From an uncultured Lachnospiraceae bacterium (GTDB lineage Bacteria > Bacillota > Clostridia > Lachnospirales > Lachnospiraceae), in NCBI GenBank assembly GCA_946639085.1, contig CAMPBP010000102.1, positions 1-5,741 on the forward strand: a stretch of DNA of 5,741 nucleotides, given 5' to 3'. The first letter of the stretch is position 1, and every line of letters starts with the position of its first letter. The notes under the pieces are model-generated. The model worked only from the letters and a program-made list of their open reading frames with translations, did no database searches and was not told where the DNA came from. A program made the translations under genes and the position numbers. Positions 1 to 5,741 of this stretch are shown here, piece by piece.

Positions 1-336
1 GACTACTTCATTGGTTGGTATCTCGATGCCCAAAGCTACTATCAGTACAATTACGGATACAGCATTTACAGTGACTTCTTTAATTATGTAGGCATGGATG
101 AGAATGCATTCCAGAAAGATCTTAAGGCAAAGGCAAAATCTGCTGTAGCCGAAGAACTTACTTACGAGCAGATTTTTAAAAAGAACAATCTCGCCGTTTC
201 GGAAGAAACATACAACGATATCCTTTCTCAGGCAGGAACTGACGGAGAAGAGACATTCGGAAAGCCTTATCTTATGCAGATGGCTATCAAGGAAGAGGTT
301 GTAAAGTTCTTAAAGGACGTTGTAACGGTTCAGTAA
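1..336 (+). CDS. Trigger-factor-like chaperone, C-terminal part (5' end outside window)
   Basis: The reading frame is open from base 1 and ends at TAA 334-336, giving the last 111 residues of a longer protein; the ATG at 94 is internal and not the start. The visible part is helical and highly charged. A Tyr-rich stretch (about residues 10-30) is followed by GMDENAFQKDLKAKAK, then EELTYEQIFKKNNLAVSEE, and a closing helix ending VKFLKDVV. This order matches the C-terminal substrate-cradling domain of trigger factor, where a helix of the LxLEAIAKxExIxVsEEE type is followed by a short linker and a terminal VxxFLxxxA-like helix. Trigger factor binds nascent chains at the ribosome exit and has a central FKBP-type peptidyl-prolyl isomerase domain, which would lie upstream of the window. 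It could be the housekeeping tig product or one of the trigger-factor-like paralogues (some of them exported) found in Lachnospiraceae; the visible part cannot decide, so no symbol is given. It is the last gene of its unit. Confidence 0.62.
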   Translation, partial: DYFIGWYLDAQSYYQYNYGYSIYSDFFNYVGMDENAFQKDLKAKAKSAVAEELTYEQIFKKNNLAVSEETYNDILSQAGTDGEETFGKPYLMQMAIKEEVVKFLKDVVTVQ

Positions 337-366
337 TCAATTAAATATTTTTAATAAAAATCTAAG

Positions 367-394
367 AAGGAACGGTTTTTTGACCGTTCCTTTT
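367..394 (+). terminator. Rho-independent terminator of the trigger-factor-like gene
   Basis: A perfect 10-bp inverted repeat is seen: AAGGAACGGT (367-376) pairs with ACCGTTCCTT (383-392), with a 6-base loop (377-382). The right arm runs into a short T tract (391-394) followed by GTGAT. It lies 30 bases after the stop codon of the upstream gene. The U tract is short, so some read-through into the regulator gene is possible. Confidence 0.82.
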
Positions 395-409
395 GTGATA
401 TGATTATAT
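380..409 (+). promoter_or_regulatory. Candidate sigma-A promoter of the araC-lacZ operon
   Basis: TTGACC at 380-385 matches the -35 consensus at five of six positions. TTATAT at 404-409 is preceded by TG one base upstream (401-402), as in an extended -10, with an 18-base spacer. Transcription would begin near 416, which would exclude the in-frame ATG at 400 as the translation start and favour 466. The -35 lies in the loop and right arm of the upstream terminator hairpin. This is a consensus match only; no start site is known. Confidence 0.5.
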
Positions 410-416
410 TGATATG
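396..416 (+). repeat. TGATATG direct repeat, possible operator
   Basis: Two identical 7-base copies of TGATATG occur at 396-402 and 410-416, 14 bases apart start to start, flanking and overlapping the proposed -10 and start site. Tandem direct half-sites are how AraC-family proteins usually bind, and the gene that follows encodes one, so autoregulation is a reasonable inference. The 14-base period is not the usual one or two helical turns, and the sequence is AT-rich, so chance is a real alternative. Confidence 0.25.
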
Positions 417-453
417 CAAGTGGCAAACACTGAGCAATTCAGTATCATCAAAA

Positions 454-458
454 ACAGG
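454..458 (+). promoter_or_regulatory. Weak ribosome binding site that decides the araC start
   Basis: ACAGG (454-458) lies 7 bases before ATG 466, a normal Shine-Dalgarno distance. The upstream in-frame ATG at 400 has no purine-rich motif before it: the preceding bases are the T-rich end of the terminator. The site is weak, so modest expression of the regulator would be expected. Confidence 0.5.
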
Positions 459-465
459 TATAAGT

Positions 466-1416
466 ATGAGTGAACGCGAATCTTTAACACACATCATGTA
501 TGAAAGTCCGGATTACCATGTATTTGTCAAATTCATGGAACTTCCCGCAGATTTCAAGAATTCAGAATCCCCCTCAAGACGATACAGAGAGATAGTGGTC
601 CTTATCGTAAACAACGGTTCATTAAGGGTCACAAACGATCTTGAAAACGTTACCGTGAATGCCGGCGAAGGCGTTCTCATTAACAGTAACGTTCCTTTCA
701 GGGTGCATAACGCTTCCTCCGAGTCCCTTGGCTTTTACGCTATAGGCTTCGATTCAAGGTTTGTTATGCCGGAACGGTTTCTTTATACCAAATATGCGGT
801 TCCTTTTATGACCCAGACGGGTATCACCTTCATAAAGCTGACTGAGGAAACGATGCTGGAAGAAAGCATTCTGGAGGCTCTTAACAGAGTCGTTGCGGCG
901 AACCTTATAAAGAAGTCGGGCTATGAGCTCATGACAAGAAGTTTGCTCAGCGCTCAGTGGATATCGCTTATGGACTACGCATCACAGAAGAAGGCGGCGT
1001 TCAGCGGACGTAACGCTCCGTCTCTTGACGAGAAGCGTGTTGAGGCGGCGGTAACATATATAGCCGAAAATTATCGTGATCTTATCGCGCTGGAAGATAT
1101 CGCGGGACATATTCATCTTAGCAACAGTGAGTGCTGCAGATGCTTTAAGAGAGTGCTTTCGAAGACTCCCATGGAGTATCTCATGGAATACAGAGTTTAC
1201 GCTGCGGTCAAGATGCTCTACAAAGCGCCGGATTCCTTTGAATCCATCGCGGACCTGGGATTTATCACCGGATTTAACTCACCGAGTTATTTCAACAAGG
1301 TGTTCAGGCGATTCATGCAGTGTACTCCCACGCAATATCAGAAAATATTGAAAGAAGACTCGGAAGCAGCCGAGAGATTATATCTTAATATTCAGGAAGG
1401 AATCACAGTAGTATGA
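466..1416 (+). CDS. AraC/XylS-family transcriptional regulator (cupin plus double HTH)
   Basis: A 316-residue DNA-binding regulator of normal family length. Residues about 38-100 form the N-terminal AraC-type cupin beta-barrel that binds a sugar effector (YREIVVLIVNNGSLRV, then NVTVNAGEGVLINSNVPFRV). Residues 190-293 form the C-terminal AraC domain: a first HTH around 207-228 (IALEDIAGHIHLS, then the SECCRCFKR helix), a linker helix with EYLMEYRVYAAVKML, a second HTH around 257-282 (FESIADLGFITGFNSPSYFNKVFRRF) and the closing signature CTPTQYQK (286-293). The GF..PSYF..VF.R and P-T-.Y residues are the family hallmarks and are intact. An in-frame ATG at 400 would add 22 residues (IILICKW...), but it has no Shine-Dalgarno, lies before the predicted transcription start and does not look like the family, so 466 was chosen. 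Its stop overlaps the lacZ start (ATGA), so it very likely activates or derepresses lacZ in response to a beta-galactoside. The effector is not knowable from sequence. Confidence 0.9.
   Translation: MSERESLTHIMYESPDYHVFVKFMELPADFKNSESPSRRYREIVVLIVNNGSLRVTNDLENVTVNAGEGVLINSNVPFRVHNASSESLGFYAIGFDSRFVMPERFLYTKYAVPFMTQTGITFIKLTEETMLEESILEALNRVVAANLIKKSGYELMTRSLLSAQWISLMDYASQKKAAFSGRNAPSLDEKRVEAAVTYIAENYRDLIALEDIAGHIHLSNSECCRCFKRVLSKTPMEYLMEYRVYAAVKMLYKAPDSFESIADLGFITGFNSPSYFNKVFRRFMQCTPTQYQKILKEDSEAAERLYLNIQEGITVV
1333..1374 (+). other. Two small stem-loops at the 3' end of araC, upstream of lacZ
   Basis: CAATAT/ATATTG (1333-1338 with 1345-1350, 6-base loop) is followed by CTCGG/CCGAG (1359-1363 with 1370-1374, 6-base loop). 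Both are perfect but short, and lie inside araC codons 40-80 bases before the lacZ start. They could be mRNA structures or a DNA dyad for a regulator, or simply chance. Confidence 0.2.
1394..1400 (+). promoter_or_regulatory. Ribosome binding site of lacZ inside the araC end
   Basis: AGGAAGG (1394-1400) is a strong purine-rich match, but it ends 12 bases before ATG 1413, longer than the usual 5-9. Because the araC stop overlaps the lacZ start, ribosomes finishing araC can re-initiate directly, so coupling may matter more than this site. No nearer alternative start is visible; the N-terminal residues MTTEELYLKLEDTRFIGEN fit a LacZ beginning. Confidence 0.6.
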
Positions 1417-4400
1417 CCACCGAAGAATTATATCTCAAACTTGAGGATACGCGTTTTATCGGCGAGAACCTCATTGCGCCTCATTCGGATCATTTCTTTT
1501 ACGAGCACGTAAAAGATACGATAAAATCGGAGGATATGCCCCTTAAGCAAAGTCTTAACGGCGAATGGCTCTTTAAATATTCAAAGAACCTTTATGAACG
1601 TCCGGAAGACTTCTATAAGCCGGAGTTTTCTTATGACGGGTTTGATAAGATAGAAGTTCCGTCAAACATCGAAATGATGGGCTACGGAATAAGGCAGTAC
1701 GTAAACGATGAATACCCTTGGGCAGGATCGGAGCAGTTAAAGCCCGGACAGGTTTCAAGAGAGGATTCTCCGGTCGGAAGCTATGTTAAAGAGTTTGAAT
1801 TAAAGGAAGAACTTAAGGGAAAGCGTGTTTTCATATGCCTGGCGGGCGTACAGACGGCGTTCAGGCTCTTTTTGAACGGAGAATACGTTTGCTACGGTGA
1901 AGACTCCTTTACGCCAAGCGAAGCGGAACTGACGCCCTATTTAAATGCGGGTAAAAATACCCTTTGCGTTGAAGTATACAGAAACACATCCGCCACATGG
2001 CTTGAATGCCAGGATATGTGGAGATTTTTCGGTATATTCAGAGAAGTATATCTTTATGCCATTCCTACCGCTCACATGTGGGATATCGCGACCGAGTGTG
2101 TATACGATCACGTAACAAAAACGGGAAGCTATAAAGGGCTTTTGAAGGTTGAAGGCCCCGCAGACTATGCACTTGTGGACATTATCGATGCGGAAGGTAG
2201 CGTAGTGCTTGCCACAGAAGGGAAGATTGTTACGGATGGGGATGAGCATTACACCTTCACCAAAGGAACCATAGAGTCGGTACTTCCCTGGAGTGCTGAG
2301 GAACCCAATCTCTATACGCTCCGCGTCGTATTGATGACGGAGGGCGGAAAACCACTTGAATACAGCGTTTTAAAGGTCGGATTCAAGAGCGTGACGATCG
2401 AAAACGGAATTCTTAAACTGAATGGAAAACGCCTGATATTTAAAGGAGTAAACCGTCATGAGTTTGATGCCTTAAGAGGACGCGCCATAACACGCGAGGA
2501 CATGATAAAGGACATCAGGAATTTTAAGAAAAACAACATAAATGCGGTAAGAACGTGCCATTATCCAAACCAGTCAACGTGGTACAGACTGTGTGACGAG
2601 TACGGCATTTATATGATAGACGAGACCAACCTTGAGACTCACGGTTCATGGAGTTATTCGGGAGAAGGTCCTTATCATTTTCCTATTCCGGGAAGCGATG
2701 AGAAGTGGACCGATGCCGTTATCACAAGGTGCGACAATATGGTCAGGAGAGACAGAAATCATGCGGCTGTCGTAATGTGGAGTCTTGGAAATGAAAGCTA
2801 TGGCGGAGATAACTTCCTTAAGATGCACGATCACATTAAAGAGATCGATCCTTTAAGACCGGTGCACTACGAAGGCGTATGCCACGATCCTTCATCCCAA
2901 AGGGCTACCGATGTGGAATCGCTGATGTATCCCCATACCGATACCATAAGAGAGAGGCTGTCTTCACACATTGAAAAGCCGTTTATGCTTTGCGAGTATA
3001 TGCATTCCATGGGCAACTCCACCGGAGGCATGAAACTCTACACCGATCTTGCGGATGAATTTGAACAGTACAGCGGCGGCTTTATCTGGGATTATATCGA
3101 TCAGGGCGTTTATAAAGACGGTGAGGGATCGCCCTTATGCTACGGCGGAGATTTCAAGGACAGACCCAATGACGGAGCTTTCTCCGGAGACGGTATAATG
3201 TTCGCAAACCGCACAGATTCGCCGAAAGTTCCGGAAGTGAAACAGTTATACGCGCCCGTTAAATTAAATGTCGATTTAACAAATATCACAATCGAGAACA
3301 AATTTGCCTTCAAAAATCTTGAAGATTACTACGTAAGATTCGTGGTTTCTTCGGCGGATGGCATTGTTTTTGAACGGGAGATCGAGATCCCCGGTAAGGA
3401 TTGTGTTCCCGGATGTTCGTGTATCATAAACACCGGTTTCGACAAGGAACTGATGGATGAAAAAGATTATGTGATCACTGCGTTTCTTTGTGAGAAGAAC
3501 AAGACTCCTTGGGCTGATGCGGGACATGAAGTATGTTTTGCGGAGAAGACCGTTTTCGCCGATATCAATGAAAGAGCGAAGACGGACAGAAACTTCAGAA
3601 TGTTTAAGCATACCGCCGACAGTTTCAAGGGTAAAGGCGTAAGCACAGACAACTTCAAGGTTCAGTTCGGACTTTTCAACGCAGGCCCCAGAGAGCTTAA
3701 GTTTGGAAACAAGGAGTATTTCGAGGCTGCTCCCAAGCCTGTATTCTCAAGAGCTGCTACTGATAACGATCTTGGCGCAGGCTCGGACAAAAAAGCTGCG
3801 CTTTGGCATGCATCCACATTGTTCCAGACCTGCAAGTTAAGCGCTTATAATGTGGGCGTTGATGTGGCTACGGCTGTGTATGATTTCAACTCATGCATCG
3901 ATCCGCGAATATGGGTGAGAGTTACTTACGAAGCATTTTCCTCGGACGTTTTAAAGATCAATTACAAATACAGAGGTCTAGAAGGACTTCCCGAGTTACC
4001 GCTTCTGGGACTTGAGTTCAAACTTGACAAAGCGCTTGAGAACGTAAGATATTTCGGACGCGGTCCCGAAGAAAACTATATCGACAGAAATAACGGATAC
4101 CGAACCGGCGTATTTAAGACCACCGTATCCGAGAACCTCACTCCTTATTTGAGAACCCAGGAATGCGGAAACAGAACGGGAGTAAGGTGGATAGAGCTTA
4201 CCGAAGAATCGGGCGAAGGACTTTGCTTTGCCATCGAGAAGGGTGTTGCCGACGTATCGTTCCTTCCCAACAGCGCGTATGAACTTGAAAATGCGGGACA
4301 TATTTATGAACTTCCGAAGAAGAACTTTACGTGGCTTCGCATTCTGGCTGCCAATTCCGGTATAGGCGGAGACGACAGCTGGGGTACACCTGTTCATGCC

Positions 4401-4460
4401 GAATTCAAACCCGATCCTTCAAAGGATCATGAGATAACCATCGTTATTAAAAAGATATGA
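1413..4460 (+). CDS. lacZ: Beta-galactosidase, glycoside hydrolase family 2 (LacZ type)
   Basis: A complete 1015-residue protein, close to the 1023 residues of E. coli LacZ, with all five domains. These are the sugar-binding jelly roll (about 40-215, with QDMWRFFGIFREVYLY; D201 corresponds to E. coli D201), an Ig-like domain (about 217-322), the catalytic TIM barrel (about 324-615), a second Ig-like domain (about 617-718) and the large C-terminal beta domain (about 740-1010). Active-site residues are all present: acid/base E461 in WSLGNESYGG, nucleophile E528 in MLCEYMHSMGNS, NRHE (347-350), H383 in RTCHYPN, E408 and H410 in ETHG (Mg2+ ligands), H531, F598 and W990 in DDSWGTPV. It hydrolyses lactose and related beta-galactosides to galactose plus glucose or aglycone by a retaining mechanism. 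No signal peptide or membrane segment is seen, so it is cytoplasmic and needs an uptake system not in this window. The 4-base overlap with the AraC gene indicates co-transcription and translational coupling. Preference for lactose over plant or mucin galactosides cannot be read from sequence. Confidence 0.96.
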   Translation: MTTEELYLKLEDTRFIGENLIAPHSDHFFYEHVKDTIKSEDMPLKQSLNGEWLFKYSKNLYERPEDFYKPEFSYDGFDKIEVPSNIEMMGYGIRQYVNDEYPWAGSEQLKPGQVSREDSPVGSYVKEFELKEELKGKRVFICLAGVQTAFRLFLNGEYVCYGEDSFTPSEAELTPYLNAGKNTLCVEVYRNTSATWLECQDMWRFFGIFREVYLYAIPTAHMWDIATECVYDHVTKTGSYKGLLKVEGPADYALVDIIDAEGSVVLATEGKIVTDGDEHYTFTKGTIESVLPWSAEEPNLYTLRVVLMTEGGKPLEYSVLKVGFKSVTIENGILKLNGKRLIFKGVNRHEFDALRGRAITREDMIKDIRNFKKNNINAVRTCHYPNQSTWYRLCDEYGIYMIDETNLETHGSWSYSGEGPYHFPIPGSDEKWTDAVITRCDNMVRRDRNHAAVVMWSLGNESYGGDNFLKMHDHIKEIDPLRPVHYEGVCHDPSSQRATDVESLMYPHTDTIRERLSSHIEKPFMLCEYMHSMGNSTGGMKLYTDLADEFEQYSGGFIWDYIDQGVYKDGEGSPLCYGGDFKDRPNDGAFSGDGIMFANRTDSPKVPEVKQLYAPVKLNVDLTNITIENKFAFKNLEDYYVRFVVSSADGIVFEREIEIPGKDCVPGCSCIINTGFDKELMDEKDYVITAFLCEKNKTPWADAGHEVCFAEKTVFADINERAKTDRNFRMFKHTADSFKGKGVSTDNFKVQFGLFNAGPRELKFGNKEYFEAAPKPVFSRAATDNDLGAGSDKKAALWHASTLFQTCKLSAYNVGVDVATAVYDFNSCIDPRIWVRVTYEAFSSDVLKINYKYRGLEGLPELPLLGLEFKLDKALENVRYFGRGPEENYIDRNNGYRTGVFKTTVSENLTPYLRTQECGNRTGVRWIELTEESGEGLCFAIEKGVADVSFLPNSAYELENAGHIYELPKKNFTWLRILAANSGIGGDDSWGTPVHAEFKPDPSKDHEITIVIKKI

Positions 4461-4520
4461 TAATGATCGGCGCCGTGGCAAAACAGCCAATTCAAGACGG
4501 ATGCCGTTGCGAGGAGCAGT

Positions 4521-5375
4521 ATGAAAGTACTTGTTACAGGAGTAAAAGGACAGCTTGGTTACGACGTTGTAAATGAGCTTAAGAAAAGAAATATCGAAGC
4601 CGTAGGCGTTGATATTGATGAGATGGATATCACGGACGCTTCAAGCGTGGACAAAGTGATAAAGGAAGCATCTCCCGATGCGGTCATCCACTGTGCGGCT
4701 TACACAGCAGTAGACGCGGCGGAAGATAACGTCGATATATGCCGTAAGGTTAATAAGGACGGTACGCAGAACATAGCTAATGTATGCAAAGAACTTGATA
4801 TCAAGATGATCTATATCAGTACCGACTATGTCTTTGACGGCGAAGGTACCCGTCCCTGGGAACCCGATGACAAGCCCGACCCGTTAAACGTATACGGACT
4901 TACCAAGTACGAAGGAGAAGTTGCCGTAACGAGCACTCTTTCAAAGTATTTTATCGTTCGTATCGCATGGGTATTCGGCGTTAACGGAAAGAATTTCATA
5001 AAGACGATGCTTAATCTTGCAAAGACTCACGATTCCCTTACGGTAGTGAACGATCAGTTCGGTTCGCCTACTTATACCTATGACCTTGCAAGACTGTTGG
5101 TGGATATGGTGTTGACCGACAAATACGGCATTTATCATGCCACAAACGAAGGTATCATCACATGGTACGATTTCGCATGTCAGATATTCAAAACTGCGGG
5201 ACTTAACGTAAAGGTTTCTCCGGTACCCGCATCGGAGTATCCCGCAAAGGCAAAGCGTCCTTCCAATTCGAGAATGTCGAAACAGAAGCTTGTTGACAAC
5301 GGATTTGAACTGTTGCCCACATGGCAGGATGCGCTTGAAAGATACATTAAGATACTTAAAGAAAACGGATTTTAA
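4521..5375 (+). CDS. rmlD: dTDP-4-dehydrorhamnose reductase (RmlD)
   Basis: A full-length 284-residue short-chain dehydrogenase/reductase of the extended type, the normal size for RmlD. It reduces dTDP-4-dehydro-L-rhamnose with NAD(P)H to dTDP-L-rhamnose, the last step of rhamnose donor synthesis for cell-wall and capsular polysaccharide, in the cytoplasm. The N-terminal Rossmann motif is TGVKGQLG (6-13), followed by DITD (36-39), HCAAYTAVDAAE (57-68) and YISTDYVFDG (98-107). The catalytic triad is T101 with Y125 and K129 (YGLTK). VNDQFGSPTYTYDLA (176-190) and RPSNSRM (246-252) are typical substrate-side motifs. The start ATG 4521 has GAGGAG (4511-4516) 4 bases before it. It lies 60 bases after lacZ with no terminator between; the gap holds only tiny dyads (TGGC/GCCA 4476-4489; ACGG/CCGT 4497-4507). 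rmlA, rmlB and rmlC are not in the window, so the pathway must be completed elsewhere. A related sugar-nucleotide reductase is a lesser alternative. Confidence 0.92.
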   Translation: MKVLVTGVKGQLGYDVVNELKKRNIEAVGVDIDEMDITDASSVDKVIKEASPDAVIHCAAYTAVDAAEDNVDICRKVNKDGTQNIANVCKELDIKMIYISTDYVFDGEGTRPWEPDDKPDPLNVYGLTKYEGEVAVTSTLSKYFIVRIAWVFGVNGKNFIKTMLNLAKTHDSLTVVNDQFGSPTYTYDLARLLVDMVLTDKYGIYHATNEGIITWYDFACQIFKTAGLNVKVSPVPASEYPAKAKRPSNSRMSKQKLVDNGFELLPTWQDALERYIKILKENGF

Positions 5376-5389
5376 GGAAACGAGGGTAT

Positions 5390-5741
5390 ATGGGTAATAA
5401 ATTTATAAAGATCATTTACGCGACAGTTCTTTTGGCTGTCGCGGCTGTTTGTTTTATCATTTTTTTCAAACTTGTAAGATCGGGGATCGCAAAAGCGACT
5501 TCAACAAAGACTTCGTCTTCAGAAGAAGTTGTGGAATCGGTAGTTTCTTCCGAGGATGAGACGATATCAACGGAACCGGACACACCTCCGGCAAGTGTTT
5601 CTTCGGCCGATGATTCATGGTTCGATGAAGAAAACGTTGAGACCTCAAACGGGCCTGAAGAAACGGTATGGACCATCCCGGAGGATGTGGATACTACGGG
5701 ACATCCCGTACTTGACGGTTATGAAGTTATCTTCTTGGGAG
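5390..5741 (+). CDS. Membrane-anchored protein with Ser/Glu-rich linker, partial; possible SGNH hydrolase
   Basis: The frame starts at ATG 5390 and stays open to the last base, giving 117 residues of a longer protein. GAGGG (5382-5386) lies 3 bases before the ATG, and a second purine run (AAGGAAA, 5374-5380) overlaps the rmlD stop. A short Lys-containing N-terminus (MGNKFIK) is followed by one hydrophobic helix (about 8-29, IIYATVLLAVAAVCFIIFF) and K27/R30, so the rest should face outside. Residues 35-100 are low complexity, rich in Ser, Glu, Thr, Asp and Pro, as in an extracellular linker. The visible end, HPVLDGYEVIFLG (105-117), begins a folded domain. VIFLG resembles the first strand of SGNH/GDSL hydrolases, where GDS(R/I)T normally follows, and the next codon starts with G as Asp would. 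That domain call is a guess. It lies 14 bases after rmlD, so it is co-transcribed; a role in surface glycan or its acylation would fit but is not shown. Confidence 0.8.
   Translation, partial: MGNKFIKIIYATVLLAVAAVCFIIFFKLVRSGIAKATSTKTSSSEEVVESVVSSEDETISTEPDTPPASVSSADDSWFDEENVETSNGPEETVWTIPEDVDTTGHPVLDGYEVIFLG
5419..5443 (+). other. Perfect hairpin followed by T-rich bases, inside a gene start
   Basis: CGCGACAG (5419-5426) pairs perfectly with CTGTCGCG (5436-5443) around a 9-base loop. It is followed a few bases on by a T-rich run (5447-5466) ending in seven Ts. It starts 30 bases after ATG 5390 and encodes part of the membrane helix. The shape is that of an intrinsic terminator or attenuator, but the T-rich part is not directly against the stem and is explained by Phe/Ile/Val codons. 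Confidence 0.3.

Noticed and set aside
340..355. AT-rich palindrome ATTAAA-TATT-TTTAAT between the chaperone stop and its terminator
   Set aside because: It is only A and T in an AT-rich spacer, where such symmetry arises easily, and it is too far upstream of the candidate -35 to be a clear promoter element.
642..655. TGAAAACGTTACCG in the araC coding region, one mismatch from a CcpA catabolite-responsive element
   Set aside because: With one mismatch allowed, about one such match is expected by chance in a window this size, and it lies over 200 bases inside the coding region rather than at the promoter.
1130..1146. Cysteine cluster (C223, C224, C226) in the first HTH of the AraC protein as a redox or metal sensor
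   Set aside because: SECCRCFKR-type helices are common in clostridial AraC proteins, so the cysteines look like ordinary family sequence rather than a special sensor site.
1076..1351. 91-residue open frame overlapping araC in another frame
   Set aside because: It lies entirely inside the region encoding the intact, family-matching AraC DNA-binding domain, has no ribosome binding site and no recognisable motif.
3996..4397. Long minus-strand open frame (133 residues) opposite lacZ, and similar ones elsewhere in lacZ
   Set aside because: These are antisense shadows of a clearly conserved GH2 protein, without family resemblance or plausible start signals.
4456..4464. TATGAT/GATAAT as a -10 for a separate rmlD promoter
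   Set aside because: No acceptable -35 lies 16-19 bases upstream (the bases there read GATAAC and AACCAT), and part of the motif is the lacZ stop codon region.
5390..5455. Possible lipoprotein signal with Cys at residue 21 of the anchored protein
   Set aside because: The residues before Cys are A-A-V, a poor lipobox at -1, and the hydrophobic stretch continues well past the Cys, which fits an uncleaved membrane anchor better.
5416..5676. Minus-strand open frame rich in Ser and Glu
   Set aside because: It is the mirror of the repetitive Ser/Glu codons (TCT/TCA, GAA) of the plus-strand anchored protein, which has the ribosome binding site, membrane helix and operon position.

Overview
The window looks like ordinary chromosomal sequence of a low-to-mid GC Firmicute, most likely a gut or rumen Lachnospiraceae (Butyrivibrio/Roseburia-like). 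This is inferred from the style of the proteins: a trigger-factor-like C-terminus, an AraC regulator with the clostridial SECCRCF helix, and a five-domain GH2 beta-galactosidase with the Firmicute-type GNESYGG acid/base loop. It is not based on any marker gene. All five genes lie on the + strand, and no mobile element, CRISPR array, tRNA or rRNA is visible.

Layout. Bases 1-336 hold the 3' end of a trigger-factor-like chaperone gene. A clear rho-independent hairpin (367-394) closes that transcription unit. A candidate promoter (TTGACC ... TG-n-TTATAT) begins inside the terminator's loop and right arm, so the next unit starts almost exactly where the previous one ends. That unit opens with an AraC/XylS-type regulator (466-1416). 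The regulator overlaps a complete lacZ-type beta-galactosidase (1413-4460) by the 4-base ATGA. After 60 bases comes an RmlD-type dTDP-4-dehydrorhamnose reductase (4521-5375). Only 14 bases later starts a membrane-anchored protein with a Ser/Glu/Thr-rich linker (5390 to the window end), whose visible end resembles the first strand of an SGNH hydrolase.

How the genes fit together. The regulator and lacZ form a tight, translationally coupled pair: a sugar-sensing AraC protein probably controls its own operon for intracellular beta-galactoside hydrolysis. LacZ has no signal peptide and no permease is in the window, so sugar uptake must be encoded elsewhere. RmlD and the anchored protein point instead to cell-surface polysaccharide (rhamnose precursor supply, possibly glycan modification at the membrane). 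No terminator separates them from lacZ, but no functional link is established.

I found no evidence of a previously undescribed system. The points worth a second look are regulatory: the terminator/promoter overlap, a TGATATG direct repeat over the -10 region, the araC-lacZ coupling with possible internal control upstream of lacZ, and a terminator-like hairpin inside the start of the last gene. The identity of that last gene is also open.
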